Origin: JdFR-22 sp964534325
GTDB lineage: Archaea; Halobacteriota; Archaeoglobi; Archaeoglobales; Archaeoglobaceae
DNA length: 64,000 nt
Assembly (NCBI GenBank): GCA_964534325.1
Contig: CAZHOR010000001.1
Span: 124,001 to 188,000 of the forward strand
Direction of reading: 5' to 3'
Made by a program: the position numbers and the translations under genes. This document shows, in pieces, positions 35,843 through 44,156 of this stretch. The notes under the pieces are model-generated. The model had not been told where the DNA came from. It ran no database searches and worked only from the letters and a program-made list of their open reading frames with translations. How positions within the stretch are numbered: the stretch's first letter is position 1; every line of letters begins with the position of its first letter.

Positions 35843-36301
35843 TCAAGTGACCTCGGAGTCCGCATCCTCAAGCTTATCCCTCGCCTTCTTTTGAGAGGAT
35901 TCTATTTTCTCCCTGAGGTCAGGGCTGCCTACTGAAAGTATTTTTAAAGCCAGAAAAGCGGCGTTCACGGGTTCCAGGACAACTGCAGGAGCAACTCCTG
36001 ACGGCATCCTCAAGCTTGATAATACATCCATCCCCCCGAATTTACTGCTGTATGGCGGGCAGGCAATAACGGGTGAAGTAGTATTCGCGTCCACAAAACC
36101 GCTTAAGGCATTGCTCCTTCCCGCCACAGTGATATAGACCACGTTATCATACTCTTCCAGGATCTTAAGAACTTTTCGAGGAGTCTTATGGGCCGAAGCG
36201 ACTCTATAAGTGTATTCCACCCCATAGTCCTCCAGAGTTTCGCCTATCTTCTCTGCAAAATCAAGATCGGACTTTGAACCCATCAATATGACTACATCCA
36301 T
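35843..36301 (-). CDS. purE: PurE-like phosphoribosylaminoimidazole carboxylase
   Basis: 152 residues from ATG 36301. PurE marks: ILMGSKSDLDFA, VASAHKTPRKV, ITVAGRSNALSGF and CPPYSS. The class II (direct AIR carboxylase) or N5-CAIR mutase choice is unclear; the AGRSNALSGFVDA loop differs from the usual GGAAHLPGM. A TATA box TTTTATAAT (36322-36330) is 25 nt before the ATG, fixing a leaderless start; a GTG 12 bases earlier is less likely. Confidence 0.87.
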   Translation of the reverse strand: MDVVILMGSKSDLDFAEKIGETLEDYGVEYTYRVASAHKTPRKVLKILEEYDNVVYITVAGRSNALSGFVDANTTSPVIACPPYSSKFGGMDVLSSLRMPSGVAPAVVLEPVNAAFLALKILSVGSPDLREKIESSQKKARDKLEDADSEVT

Positions 36302-36420
36302 AACTTTACCCACCCTGAAGGATTATAAAATACTTTGGTACTTTGGAGGAGATAAGGAGATACCTACAACCAATTCTGATCGGGGTAGAACTTAAGTATT
36401 GTTTTCACTTTCATTTCCAC

Positions 36421-36573
36421 GTGAGGTTGGATGGTCTTGTAGCGGTAACCCTGATGTTGCTCCCCCTGGTTGTAATGGATGGGGCTGTAGCTTATATCTT
36501 CTGGATAGTGGTCACCGGTGCTTATATTGCGTATATAGCCCGCAAAACCAGAGGGTGGGTGGACTCAAAATGA
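36421..36573 (+). CDS. Small membrane protein coupled to sodium symporter (DUF997-like role)
   Basis: About 50 residues with two membrane helices (VTLMLLPLVVMDGAVAYIFW and an adjacent one) and a basic end. Its stop overlaps the symporter ATG (ATGA). A small two-helix protein just before a sodium:solute symporter recalls YhdT (DUF997) before PanF. The start is uncertain: GTG 36421 has a TATA-like CTTAAGTATT 25-30 nt upstream; a TTG at 36343 gives a longer frame. Confidence 0.5.
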   Translation: MRLDGLVAVTLMLLPLVVMDGAVAYIFWIVVTGAYIAYIARKTRGWVDSK

Positions 36574-37976
36574 GCACTGCGGAACTTAGCACACCCTTCC
36601 TCCTGTTGCTTGCCCTTTACATTATAGCTGCGACCCTTATTGCTCTCTACGCCAGAAAAGGGGCAGTGGACCAGGAGGATTACTTCATCGGTGGGCGCAG
36701 GATTGGTGGCATCGTCTCCGCTCTGACCTACGCCGCGACCACTTATTCTGCCTTCATGATCGTGGGGCTGGTGGGGTTTGCTTACTCTACAGGAGTCGGT
36801 TCCGCGGGTTTCGAGCTGCTTTATCTGGTGGCTACTTTATTCCTCCTCTCATATTACGGTCCCAGGATATGGAAAATGGGTAAAGAGAGGGGTTTTATCA
36901 CTCCTTCCGAAATATATATGGAGAAATATGGTCCTTTGGTCACCAGAACCAGTGTTCTGGTGGCTCTCGTGGCTTTGGTCCCCTACATTTCAGCTCAAGT
37001 GACAGGCATATCCCTCATTCTGGAGAAAAAGGTTGACATAAGCTTTGAGATGGGGGTCATTTTCATAACACTACTGATAGCCATCTGGGCAGTTCTGGGA
37101 GGGTTGAGGGGTGTAGCGTGGACCGATGCCATCCAGGGACTCGTAATGCTGGTGTCCGCCGTTCTGGCAGTGATCTGGATATACATGTGGGGATTTGGTT
37201 CTGACAGCTCGATAGTACAGAGCCTTCAGGGCACGGAAACCCTTAAGTTCCCCAACAGCTTCTGGACACCTCTGCAGTTCTTCGCACTTGCCTTACCATG
37301 GTCCTTTTTCTCTCTCACCAACCCCCAGGTTTTTCAGCGGATGTTCATACCCCGGGAAATCTCCTCAATCAGGAAGATGATCCTGTTGTTCGCCATATTC
37401 GGGTTGTTCTATACTGTCCTTACAACATTCATGGGTCTGGAGCTAAGAGCTTTAACAGAGAACGGAGTTTTCCCCGCCATAGACTACAGAGATGATGTTA
37501 CCCCCACTGCCATCCAGTTCATGCCCCAGTGGCTCTCTCTCATGATATCTTTGAGCATCATTGGGGCAGCGGTCACCACATCCAACTCCATTATACTTAC
37601 TCTCTCATCTATGGCATCCAGAGATATCGCCCGCAAAAGATCCGTTCTCGCTGGAGAGGTCGTTATCGTCGTAATGGCCGTCATGACCGCCCTATTCGCA
37701 CTTCAAAGACCTGATTACATTGTCGAGCTCTCCGTCCTCTCCTCGACCATACTCCTGTGCCAGCTCCCCCTCATTCTGGGGGTTTTCCACAGCAGGGATA
37801 GAACAAGAAAAAGAGTTACTGGTATGGCCACCCTTTTGACCGGATTTACTGTTGCAGTGGCATCCATATTCGACCTGACCCTGCCCTACCTTCCAGTATC
37901 CATATGGGTCTTCATAATCTCCCTTACAGTGTATATGCTGGTCTCCCGGTTGGAGAGCGGATCCCGAACTGGTTAA
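36570..37976 (+). CDS. Sodium:solute symporter family transporter
   Basis: 468 residues from ATG 36570, about 13 membrane segments. SSS marks: YFIGGRRIGGIVSALTYAATTYSAF (TM2 start), GGLRGVAWTDAIQGLVML and the sodium-site region SLSIIGAAVTTSNSIILTLSS. Nearest named group by eye is the PanF/pantothenate and solute symporters; substrate not certain. Coupled to the small membrane gene before it; converges with the thiamine-binding gene (4-nt overlap). Confidence 0.88.
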   Translation: MSTAELSTPFLLLLALYIIAATLIALYARKGAVDQEDYFIGGRRIGGIVSALTYAATTYSAFMIVGLVGFAYSTGVGSAGFELLYLVATLFLLSYYGPRIWKMGKERGFITPSEIYMEKYGPLVTRTSVLVALVALVPYISAQVTGISLILEKKVDISFEMGVIFITLLIAIWAVLGGLRGVAWTDAIQGLVMLVSAVLAVIWIYMWGFGSDSSIVQSLQGTETLKFPNSFWTPLQFFALALPWSFFSLTNPQVFQRMFIPREISSIRKMILLFAIFGLFYTVLTTFMGLELRALTENGVFPAIDYRDDVTPTAIQFMPQWLSLMISLSIIGAAVTTSNSIILTLSSMASRDIARKRSVLAGEVVIVVMAVMTALFALQRPDYIVELSVLSSTILLCQLPLILGVFHSRDRTRKRVTGMATLLTGFTVAVASIFDLTLPYLPVSIWVFIISLTVYMLVSRLESGSRTG

Positions 37977-38266
37977 TCCCCTTCTACCGCACTTACCTTT
38001 GAATCCATGGTCAGCTCCTTATCCTTTCTGTCATCAATCCTGATAGTAGTAACGAGCCTCTTTACGTCAGAAGAAAGAACTGATTGATGAATTTGTCTGC
38101 ACACATCCAGAACCTCTTCCAGATCCCCTTCGATAACCGTCCCCATAGGGGTTACCTTGTAATTCAAGCCCTTCTCTTTCACTATGTTTACAGCCTGTTT
38201 AACGTAGTTGCTTATACTGGTGCTTCCCGTTCCCACGGGAACTATACTCAACTCCACTACAGCCAT
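37973..38266 (-). CDS. MTH1187/YkoF-type thiamine-binding protein
   Basis: 97 residues: VELSIVPVGTGSTSISNYVKQA, YKVTPMGTVIEGD and VTTIRIDDRKDK match the MTH1187 (UPF0045) family, a small ferredoxin-like fold that binds thiamine or HMP. TATA-like AAGTATATAGT upstream. Confidence 0.85.
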   Translation of the reverse strand: MAVVELSIVPVGTGSTSISNYVKQAVNIVKEKGLNYKVTPMGTVIEGDLEEVLDVCRQIHQSVLSSDVKRLVTTIRIDDRKDKELTMDSKVSAVEGD

Positions 38267-38488
38267 ACTTCAACCTGTACCTCAAAAAACTATATACTTT
38301 TCTTCCTGAGACCCTTCATAGCTGTAAACCCTTAAGCATCAAGGATAAATCATAATCATAGAGCTTCTATAATAATTGTGACTTTTCAATCGGATTTATA
38401 AATTAGAAAAAACAACATAGCTAAGAGGAAACTGATATCCACTCACCACAATTTTTTATTTTTTAATCAACAATGAATTATTGGCCTG

Positions 38489-39664
38489 CTATATCAAAAG
38501 GGTGACCACAAAGAACATTAATATAGCAAACAGGGCACCAGCGAAGAAAACGCTTCCGATGCCCCCAAAGCCAAGTATAAGACCCATTAACACCGGACCG
38601 ATAGTCTGACCAAATTTCAGTACCGTCCAGTTGATCGATAGGAATCCTGCACGGTATTCGGTGGGAGCCAGATTCGCCAGGATCGTTATAAAACTGGGAA
38701 TATTGATTCCCTGAGCAATTCCGTACATCACAGCGGGCAGAAGAAGTATCCAGACGCTAGGGGAAATAGGTATGGTTATGAGAGCAACAGCATAAATTAT
38801 GTATGCTGCTTTTAGGAGAGTTCTTTCTGTGAATCTTGCTACCAGATTTCCTGCCTGAGAGGCTGTGAGTGCTGCTGTGAGGAACATGACGGTCATGACC
38901 AGTCCAATGACGAAGGAGGATGCTTGAAAATATGCTTTCATGAGGAAGGGAAAGTATGTTTGAGCCACTCCAAAGTGAATGATGAACGTGATGATACCGG
39001 CCATGAACAGTCCTGCTACTCTCCGATTCCTTACGATCATCAAAGCATTCTTTACGTAATCCCTGAATAGACGGTCCTGCTTGATGTCAGGAGAATCCAA
39101 AAAATACAGCGACAGGATAGCCAGCGGGAGAGCAATAATAGGCAGAAAGAAGGGGTAATACCAGCCCAGCAAAGCCAATGAACCTCCTATAAAAGGGAAT
39201 ATGGCCTCTCCCAGACTGAGAGCACTTTCGTTCAAGCCAATTGCTGCAGCCCTATCCCTCCCAGAGTAAATGTCCCCGATAATGGTGACTATCAATGTAC
39301 CCAGTGAAGCAGCACCCGACCCCTGAAGGAACCTCAGGACCAGCATAAGATTGAAGTCCCGAACAAAACCGCATGCAGTTCCTGCAAGAGCAAAAAGAAA
39401 CAGCGAAGGAACCAAGACCTGTTTCCTCCCCAGCCTGTCGGCAAGAAAGCCGAGTACAGGAATTAAAAAGATTCCTGGCAACGTAAATACAGTGATAAGC
39501 AATGCGGTCTCCTGTTCCGTAATGTTCAAACCTCTGGCTACATCAGGTAACGCAGGAGATATGCTGGAGACCCCCAAAACCACCATTAAAGCAATACCAA
39601 AGATGATGTGGAGATTTTTATCCATATATAAGGGTTTGTCCCTGTTTCCGGTCCCTGTATCCAT
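38489..39664 (-). CDS. MFS transporter (DHA1-like)
   Basis: 391 residues, 12 membrane segments. MFS loop motif GFLADRLGRKQVLV between TM2 and TM3 and a proline/glycine-rich TM5. Probably a drug or small-molecule exporter. The ATG at residue 14 (YMDKNL) is an alternative start. Downstream, a T-rich tract on the opposite reading direction and a TATA-like GATTTATAAATT at 38393-38404 (+ strand) are unexplained. Confidence 0.88.
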   Translation of the reverse strand: MDTGTGNRDKPLYMDKNLHIIFGIALMVVLGVSSISPALPDVARGLNITEQETALLITVFTLPGIFLIPVLGFLADRLGRKQVLVPSLFLFALAGTACGFVRDFNLMLVLRFLQGSGAASLGTLIVTIIGDIYSGRDRAAAIGLNESALSLGEAIFPFIGGSLALLGWYYPFFLPIIALPLAILSLYFLDSPDIKQDRLFRDYVKNALMIVRNRRVAGLFMAGIITFIIHFGVAQTYFPFLMKAYFQASSFVIGLVMTVMFLTAALTASQAGNLVARFTERTLLKAAYIIYAVALITIPISPSVWILLLPAVMYGIAQGINIPSFITILANLAPTEYRAGFLSINWTVLKFGQTIGPVLMGLILGFGGIGSVFFAGALFAILMFFVVTLLI

Positions 39665-39751
39665 GCAGAATCAGATGGTAGCCCAGAGGATATAAACTAT
39701 TTACCCTCTAAAATCAATCACCCAATAGTGGACCGTAAAAATAATTTGAAG

Positions 39752-39828
39752 TGCTAGGGTGGAAAATTGATAAGACAGATGGTGTTGGAGGATGTTCAAC
39801 TATCTACTACCCATCACCACCCTAGCAA
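39752..39828 (-). ncRNA. Candidate structured RNA (perfect 11-bp closing stem)
   Basis: TGCTAGGGTGG (39752-39762) and CCACCCTAGCA (39817-39827) are perfect complements. On the reverse strand the enclosed 54 bases offer GATGG/CCATC and GTTG/CAAC helices nested inside. A TATA box (AAATTTATAAG, 39848-39858, reverse strand) lies about 25 nt before the first paired base. Neither strand carries an ORF here. It lies in a 340-bp gap between the MFS gene and the UPF0058 gene. No known RNA family recognised. Confidence 0.5.
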
Positions 39829-40003
39829 TGAATGTTATTAAATCAGTCCTTATAAATTTTGTTATCTAATAATAATCATTAAACTATAACCAATCAACCA
39901 GACAGCCTCAATACGGAACAGATATCTTAGTCACTAAGCCAGAATTAATTCTACTCTCAAGACATTGGACTTCCGCGTTCTGCAAGAAAAAATAGAATAA
40001 GTA

Positions 40004-40288
40004 TTAAGTAGTTTGCTGGTGCTGGTGCTCAAAGACCTCCAGAAGCTCCTGGATCTTCGGGTTTTCCAGAATATTCTCAGACGACGTCTCCTTAAAAATG
40101 TCAGAAATCCCCTTGCAAAGAGTCAATATAGCTTTTCTGTGGTCTGCTTTGCTCCTATGGATGTGTACCGGTTGAACACCCATATCCTCGTAGGAGCTGA
40201 AGTGCCCGTTGCCGAAACCTGCCTCCTCAAAAACCCTCTTCACATGAAACAGCGTCAGGTGCAAAAGCACAAGTTCTTCTTTATGCAT
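40004..40288 (-). CDS. UPF0058 family protein
   Basis: 94 residues from ATG 40288: HKEELVLLHLTLFHVKRVFEE and MGVQPVHIHRSKADHRKAILTL match archaeal UPF0058. His-rich. The six codons before this ATG are not conserved. Function unknown; the family is largely euryarchaeal. Confidence 0.8.
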   Translation of the reverse strand: MHKEELVLLHLTLFHVKRVFEEAGFGNGHFSSYEDMGVQPVHIHRSKADHRKAILTLCKGISDIFKETSSENILENPKIQELLEVFEHQHQQTT

Positions 40289-40370
40289 GTATATATCACC
40301 TACCACCCGCTTGCTACTGGTTATCTAAAAGCTTAAAAAATTTTTGTCTCCCCAAGGAAAAGGTTTAAGT

Positions 40371-40387
40371 ATGATGATTATCATTAT
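40371..40387. promoter_or_regulatory. Palindromic operator-like site in the RNA promoter
   Basis: ATGATGATTATCATTAT is a 17-bp palindrome with one mismatched pair, close to the Fur/DtxR-type iron boxes (GATAATGATAATCATTATC). It begins where the TATA-like TTTAAGTA (40364-40371) ends and stops about six bases before the predicted transcript start, the place where archaeal metal-dependent repressors such as MDR1 bind. Confidence 0.45.
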
Positions 40388-40392
40388 AACAA

Positions 40393-40527
40393 ATGGGTTT
40401 AGGGAGGTAAATCACCTGTCAAGTTGATTAGCCCCCGAAATAGAGTCTCCTCTATGCCCCAGGGAATTGGAATTATTAGGCATTTTCTCCCTCCGGTTCC
40501 CCCTCCACAAGCCTCCCTAAACCCCAA
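40393..40527 (+). ncRNA. Candidate structured RNA with 13-bp closing stem and own promoter
   Basis: GGGTTTAGGGAGG (40395-40407) pairs perfectly with CCTCCCTAAACCC (40512-40524). Inside are AGGT/ACCT, a perfect ATAGAG-tctc-CTCTAT hairpin (40440-40455), and GGGAATTGG (40462-40470) with CCGGTTCCC (40493-40501; two G-U pairs). A TATA-like TTTAAGTA is 25-30 nt upstream, so transcription would start at the stem. No ORF spans it and no gene follows for 540 bases on this strand. Looks like a multibranched stand-alone RNA of about 130 nt; family unknown. A metal-regulated small RNA is a reasonable guess because of the operator-like palindrome. Confidence 0.6.
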
Positions 40528-40632
40528 CCACCCCTACAATCAGGTTATCCCAAAACTTGAGCCAATTTGGGAATCTATTACAAAATAGGCACAATATTTT
40601 CTACTCCATAAGGAGCTATTTAAACAAAATAA

Positions 40633-40741
40633 TCAGTGGATTGCTCCCAGCACGAGGAGTGACACTATCACGCCCAGCGTCACGACGGTAAAGAATATGC
40701 TCAGTAATATATATCCAATGTCCTGAATGCTAAAACCCCAT
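40633..40741 (-). pseudogene. Frameshifted small membrane protein gene
   Basis: The reverse strand has a 32-residue hydrophobic frame (SIQDIGYILLSIFF, then VTLGVIVSLLVLGAIH) with no start codon. One frame away, ATG 40741 is followed by GGGG TTTTAG, which stops at once. Removing one G from the GGGG run joins ATG to the hydrophobic frame and gives a 35-residue single-span protein. An AT-rich TATA-like stretch (about 40772-40785) lies upstream. Sequencing error, real mutation or programmed shift cannot be separated by eye. Confidence 0.45.
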
Positions 40742-41066
40742 TGTAAATTTCTATGCTTGAGTTACGTCTACTATTATTAAATTTACTCAATTTACTTTCC
40801 ATTGACAGCCATTACCACAGACATGATAAAAAAGCAGAGGAGAAATGATTAAAACCAGAGAGCAAAGCTATAAGAGAACATTGCAAGATGTATCTGTAAC
40901 ACACACAGAATCTGGAACAACTTGCTCAAAGGAGAACCCAAAAGAGGTTGATAAAAAAGCAATTTAACGAATTACCCGATAATCGTTCCCCAACCCATCA
41001 ATAATAGTTCTCCAACCCCATCAATCCACAACTATATAAATAGCAATGTGAAATAATTGTGATAAC

Positions 41067-41549
41067 ATGGTCTTCGGCAAGCAGGATGACAACGTGAACA
41101 GAAAAAGGTTGTTGCCGGTATTGGGTCTTTTACTGCTCATTCTGGGAGTTTTTTCACCTACCACAATCATAAAAAATGAGGCATACTCCCTCTACGACCT
41201 GAACTCATACGTAGAGGACATACCTCCGGACTCAGAAAAGAGCAATATGGCAAACCTGTTGAACAGTATTATATCCCTCATAACCGTTTCCATACTGCTT
41301 TCCGTACCATTCGCCCTGCTCAGCTTGAAATTCCGTAGAACTAATCTTATCGCTTCTATAATGGTTTTTATGGCAGGGATGTTTGAATTAGTATCGTTCG
41401 TGGTTTTCACCCAGATGATCGGACAAGGAGACCAAACCGAGGTTTTCTTGAGCTACTCACCTTTTATCTTCTTCATCAGCTCAGCAATATTCCTCTTGGA
41501 TAGCTACCGGGTCAGAGCCAACACGGAAACAGAGCCTGAAGATGACTAA
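41067..41549 (+). CDS. Small polytopic membrane protein, unknown
   Basis: 160 residues with four membrane segments and an extracellular loop between the first two. TATA box CTATATAAATAG (41030-41041) is 25 nt upstream, so the message has a very short leader. No known family. Confidence 0.75.
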   Translation: MVFGKQDDNVNRKRLLPVLGLLLLILGVFSPTTIIKNEAYSLYDLNSYVEDIPPDSEKSNMANLLNSIISLITVSILLSVPFALLSLKFRRTNLIASIMVFMAGMFELVSFVVFTQMIGQGDQTEVFLSYSPFIFFISSAIFLLDSYRVRANTETEPEDD

Positions 41550-41630
41550 GGCAAAAATTTCGAGCCTTAAAGTGGAAAATAAAAAAAGAAAAAGAAAAGT
41601 CTAAATTTTACTTCCGTTATAGTCTATTAC

Positions 41631-41771
41631 ATGCCAGAAGAAGTTAAATGCCCTCAGTGCGGTTCGGATAATTTGGAGACACGTGATGTCGTAACCGGGA
41701 GGGAAGGAGAGACAGAGACCATAAAGATCGACTACTACTGCAAAGCTTGCGGTGAGGTCTTTATGGCGTGA
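41631..41771 (+). CDS. Small zinc-ribbon protein (46 residues)
   Basis: MPEEVKCPQCGSDN at the start and YYCKACGEVF near the end give two CxxC pairs 29 residues apart, a zinc-ribbon pattern. A TATA-like CTAAATTTTA 20-30 nt upstream makes the mRNA leaderless. Function unknown; similar short ribbons occur across euryarchaea. Confidence 0.7.
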   Translation: MPEEVKCPQCGSDNLETRDVVTGREGETETIKIDYYCKACGEVFMA

Positions 41772-41977
41772 AGAAGTCAGCGATAAGTATTCTTCTTTCG
41801 TTAGAACTCATCCACTTCAATTTGCCACCTATTTGGTGGGTTGAAGATGAACTTCCATAATTTCTCTAACCCATACCTCAAATCATTTAAATAGAGGGAT
41901 TACAAATCGCTCTACATCCCAATGAGACCAATTTCGGACCGGTTGGACTTAAATCGAGATAAAGGAGATTGAGCTAA

Positions 41978-42556
41978 ATGACTGGAGATTCGGAGATCGA
42001 GGAATTGATAAATGGCCTGAGTGATGAGGATAACTGGATCAGGAAGAACTCTGCAACTTCTCTGGGAGAATATGGCGACACGAGAGCAGTAGAACCCCTG
42101 ATAGAGGCCCTTAAGGATGAAGATAAAGATGTGAGATACGAGGCTGCCTTCGCATTGGGTAGTATAGGAGATGAGAGAGCAGTAGAACCCCTGATAGAGG
42201 CCCTTAAGGACAGGAACATCAGCGTAAGAAAAGGGGCTGCCATTGCACTGGGAAAGATCGGGGATGAGAGAGCAGTAGAACCCCTGATAGAGACTTTAAG
42301 AGATAAGGTGGGTTTCGTAGGTAAGGGGGCTGCCATTGCACTGGGAAAGATCGGCGAACCCGCTGTTGAGCCCTTAATACAGCTTTTTGAGAAAGAGAAC
42401 ACCAATATGAAGAAAATGGTCGCCATCGCTCTGGGAGAAATCGGGGACGACAGAGCGCTCGATGTCCTTCCACAACTGCTGGATGATGAAGATGTTGATG
42501 CTCAAAAAGTAGGTAAAAAAACCATAAAGAAGATCAAAAAAGCCCAAACACAATAA
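41978..42556 (+). CDS. Cytoplasmic HEAT-repeat protein
   Basis: 192 residues made of six 31-residue HEAT/PBS-lyase repeats (GDERAVEPLIEAL, VRKGAAIALGKIG). AAGGAG precedes the ATG. Three repeats are nearly identical at DNA level (see repeat entry), so the array expanded recently. Likely a protein-interaction scaffold. No signal peptide, unlike the 27-kb HEAT lipoprotein. Confidence 0.85.
   Translation: MTGDSEIEELINGLSDEDNWIRKNSATSLGEYGDTRAVEPLIEALKDEDKDVRYEAAFALGSIGDERAVEPLIEALKDRNISVRKGAAIALGKIGDERAVEPLIETLRDKVGFVGKGAAIALGKIGEPAVEPLIQLFEKENTNMKKMVAIALGEIGDDRALDVLPQLLDDEDVDAQKVGKKTIKKIKKAQTQ
42082..42303 (+). repeat. 93-bp coding repeat in the HEAT gene
   Basis: GAGAGCAGTAGAACCCCTGA starts at 42082, 42175 and 42268, exactly 93 bp (31 codons) apart, with the first two copies identical over about 36 bases. 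GGGGCTGCCATTGCACTGGG also recurs (42230s and 42320s). Confidence 0.9.
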
Positions 42557-42724
42557 ATAATCGTATTTGGAGAATAATTATTCTAACCCTTTTTCTTTCG
42601 AATAGATTATTGATTATAGATATAATAGTGAATGATTTTCAGTAATAGCCTTCTATGATCGTATAAACTCAAAAAAGTAAAATTTTTATCGGACTTTTTC
42701 AAACCCCTAAATGGGGTCGGAACA

Positions 42725-42970
42725 ATGGAGTACCAAAAAGAGATAGAAAAGATAATGGAAAACATGGAATGCTCCAACGAATTTCACTGCTACCAAACGA
42801 ACTTTGAGAACATGTGCCACCCAAAAGGAACTGTCACCGATTCATACATCGAATGCGGGGACGGATGTCCTTCTGAACCATATCTATGCAAATTCAGAAT
42901 ACTCTTCGGCCACTCCAGCCTGTGCTCATGCCCCCTGAGGAACTTCGTTTACAGAAAACTGCAGGAATGA
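42725..42970 (+). CDS. Small cysteine-rich protein, unknown
   Basis: 81 residues with nine cysteines, including HCYQTNFENMC, IECGDGCPSEPYLCKF and SSLCSCPLRNF. The density suggests a metal or Fe-S site or disulfide-rich fold. No signal peptide. No family recognised. TATA-like AAATTTTTATC upstream. Confidence 0.65.
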   Translation: MEYQKEIEKIMENMECSNEFHCYQTNFENMCHPKGTVTDSYIECGDGCPSEPYLCKFRILFGHSSLCSCPLRNFVYRKLQE

Positions 42971-43014
42971 TCATTACTAAAGAGCTTCCCAATACCAAAA
43001 CGGGCCTATAATAG

Positions 43015-43088
43015 TGGGCTCGCCCGGATTTGAACCGGGGACCTTTGCCGTGTAAGGGCAACGTCATGACCAGCTAGACCACGAGCCC
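43015..43088 (-). tRNA. tRNA-Val(UAC)
   Basis: Acceptor GGGCTCG/CGAGCCC, anticodon stem TTGCC/GGCAA with loop CTTACAC (anticodon TAC), T-arm CCCGG-TTCAAAT-CCGGG. Discriminator A. No intron, no encoded CCA. Confidence 0.95.
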
Positions 43089-43221
43089 AGAGACTTTCAC
43101 ATGTTGTTCACAGTTTCTGATTTATTTTAGTTACCTTTCCTTTAATATGTCTTATGGTAAGTCGATCGGTTCCAAACTTCGGACTTTATTCGAATCCAAA
43201 GAACATATCAAACTGCTCGCT

Positions 43222-44028
43222 CTATTTCTGTTCCTTCAATCTCCTCCAACCCATTATGCAGGCTCCTTTGGCGACGGCCATAGGGTCTTGGAGGATCTCT
43301 ATTTGGGGAGTGAAAGGTCCCATTAGAAAGGAGTAAATGCCTTCTTCCAGCTTGTCCCTGCTGAGGTGAACACCAATACCCCCACCAAAGACTACTGCAC
43401 TGGGGTCCAGAACAGTGACCACGTTGGCCATTTGTCTGCAAAAGACCTTGAACTCCGGCAGGGAATAGAAGTGGTCTTCATCCTGTTTTAATTCCTTGAC
43501 CTCTTTACCGTATTTCTTCTTCAGGGCCCACCCACTAAAATATGCCTCCAGATGCCCCATACCGCCACAGGTGCACTGTCGTTCCCGATCAATGATCGTG
43601 TGGCCTACTTCTCCTGCCTTGCCATTACCGGTATATAGTCTTCCGTCGGTTATTATTCCGCTGCCTATTCCGGTCCCCAGAGTGACCGCAAATATATGGG
43701 GGAGCTTTAGGTGGTCATGAGCGAACAAGCCAAAACAGTTGGCATCGTTCTCAAAATATACGGGTAGAGAAGAGGAGAATTGAGGGGTTTCAGGCAAATT
43801 GGGAGAAAAGAACGGCTTACCGTCCTTTATCCACGCCGCTATGCTGACACCAATGGCATCGACCTCATTCTCCATTGCGACTTTGTCAACATATTCGCCC
43901 AAATCCTTAAGTCTTTGGGAAGTAGAGTACTTTCCCAGGTACTCGTATTCCTCACTGCCATTGCTGCCGTCGTCGTAGAGAACGAGGTCAATCTTGGTAC
44001 CCCCTATATCCACTCCCAGAATCTTCAT
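43222..44028 (-). CDS. ROK-family sugar kinase
   Basis: 268 residues from ATG 44028. Phosphate-binding LGVDIGGTKIDLVLYDDG, catalytic ENDANCF, GTGIGSGI and the zinc motif CTCGGMGHLE (the third Cys of C-x-C-G-x-x-G-C is His here). Likely glucokinase-type or fructokinase. The 39 codons before the ATG are non-conserved and lie across a TATA-like TTATTTAAATTG (44046-44058), so the internal ATG is chosen. Confidence 0.9.
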   Translation of the reverse strand: MKILGVDIGGTKIDLVLYDDGSNGSEEYEYLGKYSTSQRLKDLGEYVDKVAMENEVDAIGVSIAAWIKDGKPFFSPNLPETPQFSSSLPVYFENDANCFGLFAHDHLKLPHIFAVTLGTGIGSGIITDGRLYTGNGKAGEVGHTIIDRERQCTCGGMGHLEAYFSGWALKKKYGKEVKELKQDEDHFYSLPEFKVFCRQMANVVTVLDPSAVVFGGGIGVHLSRDKLEEGIYSFLMGPFTPQIEILQDPMAVAKGACIMGWRRLKEQK

Positions 44029-44156
44029 GTAGCAACATAAGCAAAACAATTTAAATAATTTAGCCCCGCCCTCAAGACAATCAGGTAACAGAATTATTCG
44101 CTTATACTGTGTCCAGTGATGAAAAGATATAAGAAAATAAAGCATTAATCTTGATT

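Noticed and set aside
38393..38466. Possible short transcript between TATA-like 38393-38404 and a T-rich tract at 38448-38466
   Set aside because: No ORF, no helix and no box motifs; evidence too thin for a feature.
39926..39952. Adjacent palindromes CTTAGTCACTAAG and AGAATTAATTCT
   Set aside because: Short, AT-rich, in no clear promoter position; chance cannot be excluded.
40371..40377. ATGATGA as box C of a C/D guide RNA
   Set aside because: No CTGA D box follows at a suitable distance; the bases are better explained as part of the palindrome.
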